From assembly GCA_002900555.1 (NCBI GenBank), contig MUGD01000052.1, positions 1 through 15,909 of the forward strand: a DNA stretch of 15,909 nt, given 5' to 3'. How positions within the stretch are numbered: the stretch's first letter is position 1; the number at the start of each line of letters is the position of its first letter. Positions 14,068 through 15,909 of this stretch are shown here, one piece after another. This DNA comes from Thermoplasmata archaeon M9B2D (lineage in GTDB: Archaea > Thermoplasmatota > E2 > DHVEG-1). The notes beneath the pieces are model-generated. The model made no database searches. It was not told the DNA's origin and worked only from the letters and a program-made list of their open reading frames with translations. Position numbers and translations under genes: made by a program.

Positions 14068-14121
14068 ATGGCTAAGGCGTTCTCAAGATCTAATGGATTG
14101 AAACGCGACAAGCTAAAATAG
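14068..14121 (+). CDS. Tiny ORF with perfect Shine-Dalgarno before tRNA-Leu
   Basis: This 17-codon frame encodes MAKAFSRSNGLKRDKLK, a strongly basic peptide. What draws attention is the ribosome site: AAGGAGG (14055-14061) lies 6 bases before the ATG, the best such signal in the window, with a TATA-like TTTATATT near 14006-14013. It ends 27 bases before tRNA-Leu. It could be a small protein, a leader peptide, or the 5' remnant of a lost gene. I do not recognise the peptide, and its length gives little statistical support. Confidence 0.35.
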   Translation: MAKAFSRSNGLKRDKLK

Positions 14122-14148
14122 GCAGTATGAGATGGCGGGTATGAATAA

Positions 14149-14233
14149 GCAGGGGTAGCCAAGCATGGTCAACGGCGCAAGATTCAGAGTCTTGTCCTGC
14201 AGAGGTCCGCGAGTTCAAATCTCGTCCCCTGCA
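14149..14233 (+). tRNA. tRNA-Leu (anticodon CAG)
   Basis: An 85-base type II tRNA decoding CUG. The acceptor stem GCAGGGG pairs with CCCCTGC before discriminator A. The D arm uses GCC/GGC, the anticodon arm is CAAGA-TTCAGAG-TCTTG with CAG at positions 34-36, the long variable arm pairs CCT with AGG, and the T arm is GCGAG-TTCAAAT-CTCGT with one G-U pair. The 3' CCA is not encoded. No intron is seen. A T-rich terminator follows directly. The long variable arm and A73 identify a leucine tRNA. Confidence 0.97.
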
Positions 14234-14234
14234 C

Positions 14235-14248
14235 TTTTTTATCTTTTT
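14235..14248 (+). terminator. T-tract terminator of tRNA-Leu
   Basis: Six T, ATC and five T begin two bases after the discriminator base, the usual archaeal tRNA termination signal. Confidence 0.65.
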
Positions 14249-14720
14249 ATGATATTGCATATAACTTTCTTTTCGAGATGTAGTTTTTACGGTCACATAT
14301 TACTGATGTAATAGCAGTCATCGAATGAAAAATAAGTGTTGTTTTGTGTTCTTCTAGGTAATGCATAGTATTCGAAAATAGAAAAGATGAGAACTATTGA
14401 CTCGACGGTTCCCAAGACGAACGCCTGAATTCTGGCAGAAAGAAAAATCAGAGGAGATAGAAATTTTTAAAACAGCACACGAAGGAACAGTGGTAACATT
14501 CGATTTTGGTTTTTGAAGTTTTATCTTTTGTTTTTCATATGATGAATTTTCTTTTTTTCATTTTTTTTGATTTAAATATATATAATATTTATATATAAAG
14601 TATTATTTGTTATATATAATTGTAATTAAAAAAATTTAAAAAAATCTTCAGTATTTTATTTATTACAGAATACAAAATTTTATATACTAAATTACATATA
14701 TTAGGATTCGGGGAAGAAAA
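14249..14720. other. Gene-poor, very AT-rich region upstream of surface protein
   Basis: A 41-codon open frame without ATG (14391-14516, plus strand) is of higher GC than its surroundings and may be gene debris. From about 14517 to 14700 the DNA is almost pure A/T, including TATATAA-TAT-TTATATA (14579-14595), and is likely an upstream promoter region for the secreted-protein gene. Nothing else is supported. Confidence 0.5.
14678..14685 (+). promoter_or_regulatory. TATA box of secreted Ig-like protein gene
   Basis: TTTATATA lies 36-43 bases before the ATG at 14721, predicting a start near 14707 and a leader of about 14 bases that contains a weak GGGGAAG. Confidence 0.5.
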
Positions 14721-15909
14721 ATGACAAACGAAAAATTTATCAAAATAGCTGGTGTTTTGCTTCTCTCAGCAATATTGCTTTTTTCAGCAGTTGCTGTGAC
14801 AGCAAATACAAAAGATGACCGAGCAGTTGTTTCATTATCAGGAGAGTCCAAGATAGTGAATACCAATCCTTCAACCACAAGAGACGTGTTGTATGATAAT
14901 GGATTACCTAATGGAGTCAACGGGTTATCTGTTGGTGTTTGGCCTGGATACGACCGTGAGGTCGCTGATGATTTTGTTGCCACAGATAACTGGGATGTAA
15001 CTGGTGGTGAAGCCCGAATTCTTACCTATTCTGGTACATCCTCGGTAAATGGCATGAAGATGATCTTCTATCAAGATGCTGGCGATATCCCATCTACAAC
15101 AACCTATGCATCTAAGGATGCTACCATTACCTGCACCTTGACAGGCAATTACTATTTCAGCAGACCAGAAATCTTGGTGGCCTGCACTATTGAATCCACG
15201 AGTCTAGCAGCTGGAGATTGGTGGGTTGTCTTCCAGCCACAGCATACAGAAAACTGTTTCATACTAACATCAGACGTAAAAGGGAATTCCGTCTATGTAT
15301 CGTATCCTGATCTAGCATATCCAAAATGGACAAATGGGTACACCGTGTTTGCAGCCTACCATGATGTAGCATGGTTACTAATCGGTGGTGGCGGCGGTGG
15401 AGATACAACACCCCCAGTGACAACCTGCACCTTGGACGGAGATATGGAAGGTGGCATATATATCAGCGATGTTACAGTGACGTTAACCGCGACAGATGAT
15501 GACTCCGGTGTGAATTATACCATGTATAAGCTTGATGACGGAGCATGGACCACCTACGAAGACCCATTTGTGGTAACTGAAGACGGAGAACATACCGTAT
15601 ACTTCTACTCTGTTGATAATGCAGGTAACATCGAAGATGAGAAAAGTGAGACCTTTACCATCCAGCACCCAGCGCCATCAATCTCAATAACGATTAAAGG
15701 CGGATTTGGTGTCTCTGCCGAGATTAAAAACACAGGAGAAACCAATCTGACGGACATCGACTGGACAATCTCCCTAAATGGTAGCTTGATTTTTGTTGGA
15801 AAAACAAAATCAGGAACTATTGCATCTCTTGCACCAGGTGATACAGAAACAGTAAAAACCTTCGTCCTTGGTATTGGCAAGACAGGGATCGCTGTTGAAG
15901 CAGGCGATG
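14721..15909 (+). CDS. Secreted Ig-like surface protein, 3' end outside window
   Basis: The reading frame is open from the ATG at 14721 to the window end (396 codons, no stop), so the gene is partial. A Sec signal peptide is clear: basic start MTNEKFIK, hydrophobic core at 9-26 and likely cleavage after VTA28. Residues of about 50-220 form an uncharacterised beta-rich module ('VADDFVATDNWDVTGGEARI'), resembling N-terminal modules of extracellular proteins. A Gly6 linker (222-227) leads to an Ig-like module (about 228-313, 'DDDSGVNYTMYKLDDGAW' to 'HTVYFYSVDNAGNIEDEKS'), as in OmpL47-like or Y_Y_Y-like repeats. A third module begins near 320 ('IKGGFGVSAEIKNTGETNLT') and runs on. It is probably exported and attached to, or shed from, the cell surface. 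The real C terminus, including any sorting signal, is not visible. Confidence 0.88.
   Translation, partial: MTNEKFIKIAGVLLLSAILLFSAVAVTANTKDDRAVVSLSGESKIVNTNPSTTRDVLYDNGLPNGVNGLSVGVWPGYDREVADDFVATDNWDVTGGEARILTYSGTSSVNGMKMIFYQDAGDIPSTTTYASKDATITCTLTGNYYFSRPEILVACTIESTSLAAGDWWVVFQPQHTENCFILTSDVKGNSVYVSYPDLAYPKWTNGYTVFAAYHDVAWLLIGGGGGGDTTPPVTTCTLDGDMEGGIYISDVTVTLTATDDDSGVNYTMYKLDDGAWTTYEDPFVVTEDGEHTVYFYSVDNAGNIEDEKSETFTIQHPAPSISITIKGGFGVSAEIKNTGETNLTDIDWTISLNGSLIFVGKTKSGTIASLAPGDTETVKTFVLGIGKTGIAVEAGD

Noticed and set aside
14090..14296. 68-codon minus-strand ORF across the tRNA
   Set aside because: It is antisense to tRNA-Leu and contains the usual spurious tRNA-derived peptide (RGRDLNSRTSAGQD).
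1..15909. CRISPR arrays or insertion sequences with terminal inverted repeats
   Set aside because: No regularly spaced repeats and no transposase frame were seen on either strand.

Overview
The window is archaeal chromosomal DNA. The evidence is a Hel308 helicase overlapping a KEOPS Cgi121 gene, an archaeal RecJ/GAN-like DHH nuclease, eIF5A with a hypusination loop, ribosomal protein S8e, SRP19, a proteasome alpha subunit, a type II tRNA-Leu without encoded CCA, and TATA boxes 22-35 bases upstream of several start codons. The style of the secreted protein at the right end (signal peptide, Gly linker, Ig-like repeat, then a domain around 'GGFGVSAEIKNTG') recalls Thermoplasmatota such as marine benthic group D. 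That placement is a tentative impression, not a proof.

Layout. Positions 61-2756 (minus) hold a two-gene unit, hel308 then cgi121, joined by an ATGA overlap. Positions 2831-4752 (plus) hold a zinc-ribbon protein, a small EF-Tu domain 2-like protein, eIF5A and agmatinase; agmatinase makes the putrescine from which the spermidine for eIF5A hypusination is derived. Positions 4785-5915 (plus) encode a membrane-anchored FKBP prolyl isomerase with 18 N-glycosylation sequons, meeting a convergent recJ-like gene (5900-7288, minus) with overlapping 3' ends. A divergent promoter region separates recJ from a plus-strand unit of ferredoxin, GNAT acetyltransferase and a DUF2156 (LPG-synthase C-terminal-like) protein (7449-9019).

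Positions 9020-10993 form a strikingly AT-rich island. It contains a serine recombinase overlapping an HNH nuclease gene (both minus), a cluster of GTTAAT-type hexamers, a long U-tract terminator, an 11-bp direct repeat bracketing the island, and three tight palindromes upstream of the recombinase. It looks like a small integrated element or its remnant and is the least ordinary part of the window.

Core genes resume at 10994: a small zinc-ribbon protein (minus) with a GATATC operator-like site in its promoter, a UPF0316 membrane protein (plus), then the minus-strand unit rps8e, srp19, psmA. The gene-poor stretch 13533-14720 holds the tRNA-Leu(CAG), a tiny ORF with a perfect Shine-Dalgarno, and two short open frames that look like gene debris. 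The window ends inside a secreted Ig-like surface protein. I found no CRISPR array and no clear new defence system; the recombinase island and its palindromes are the best candidates for follow-up.
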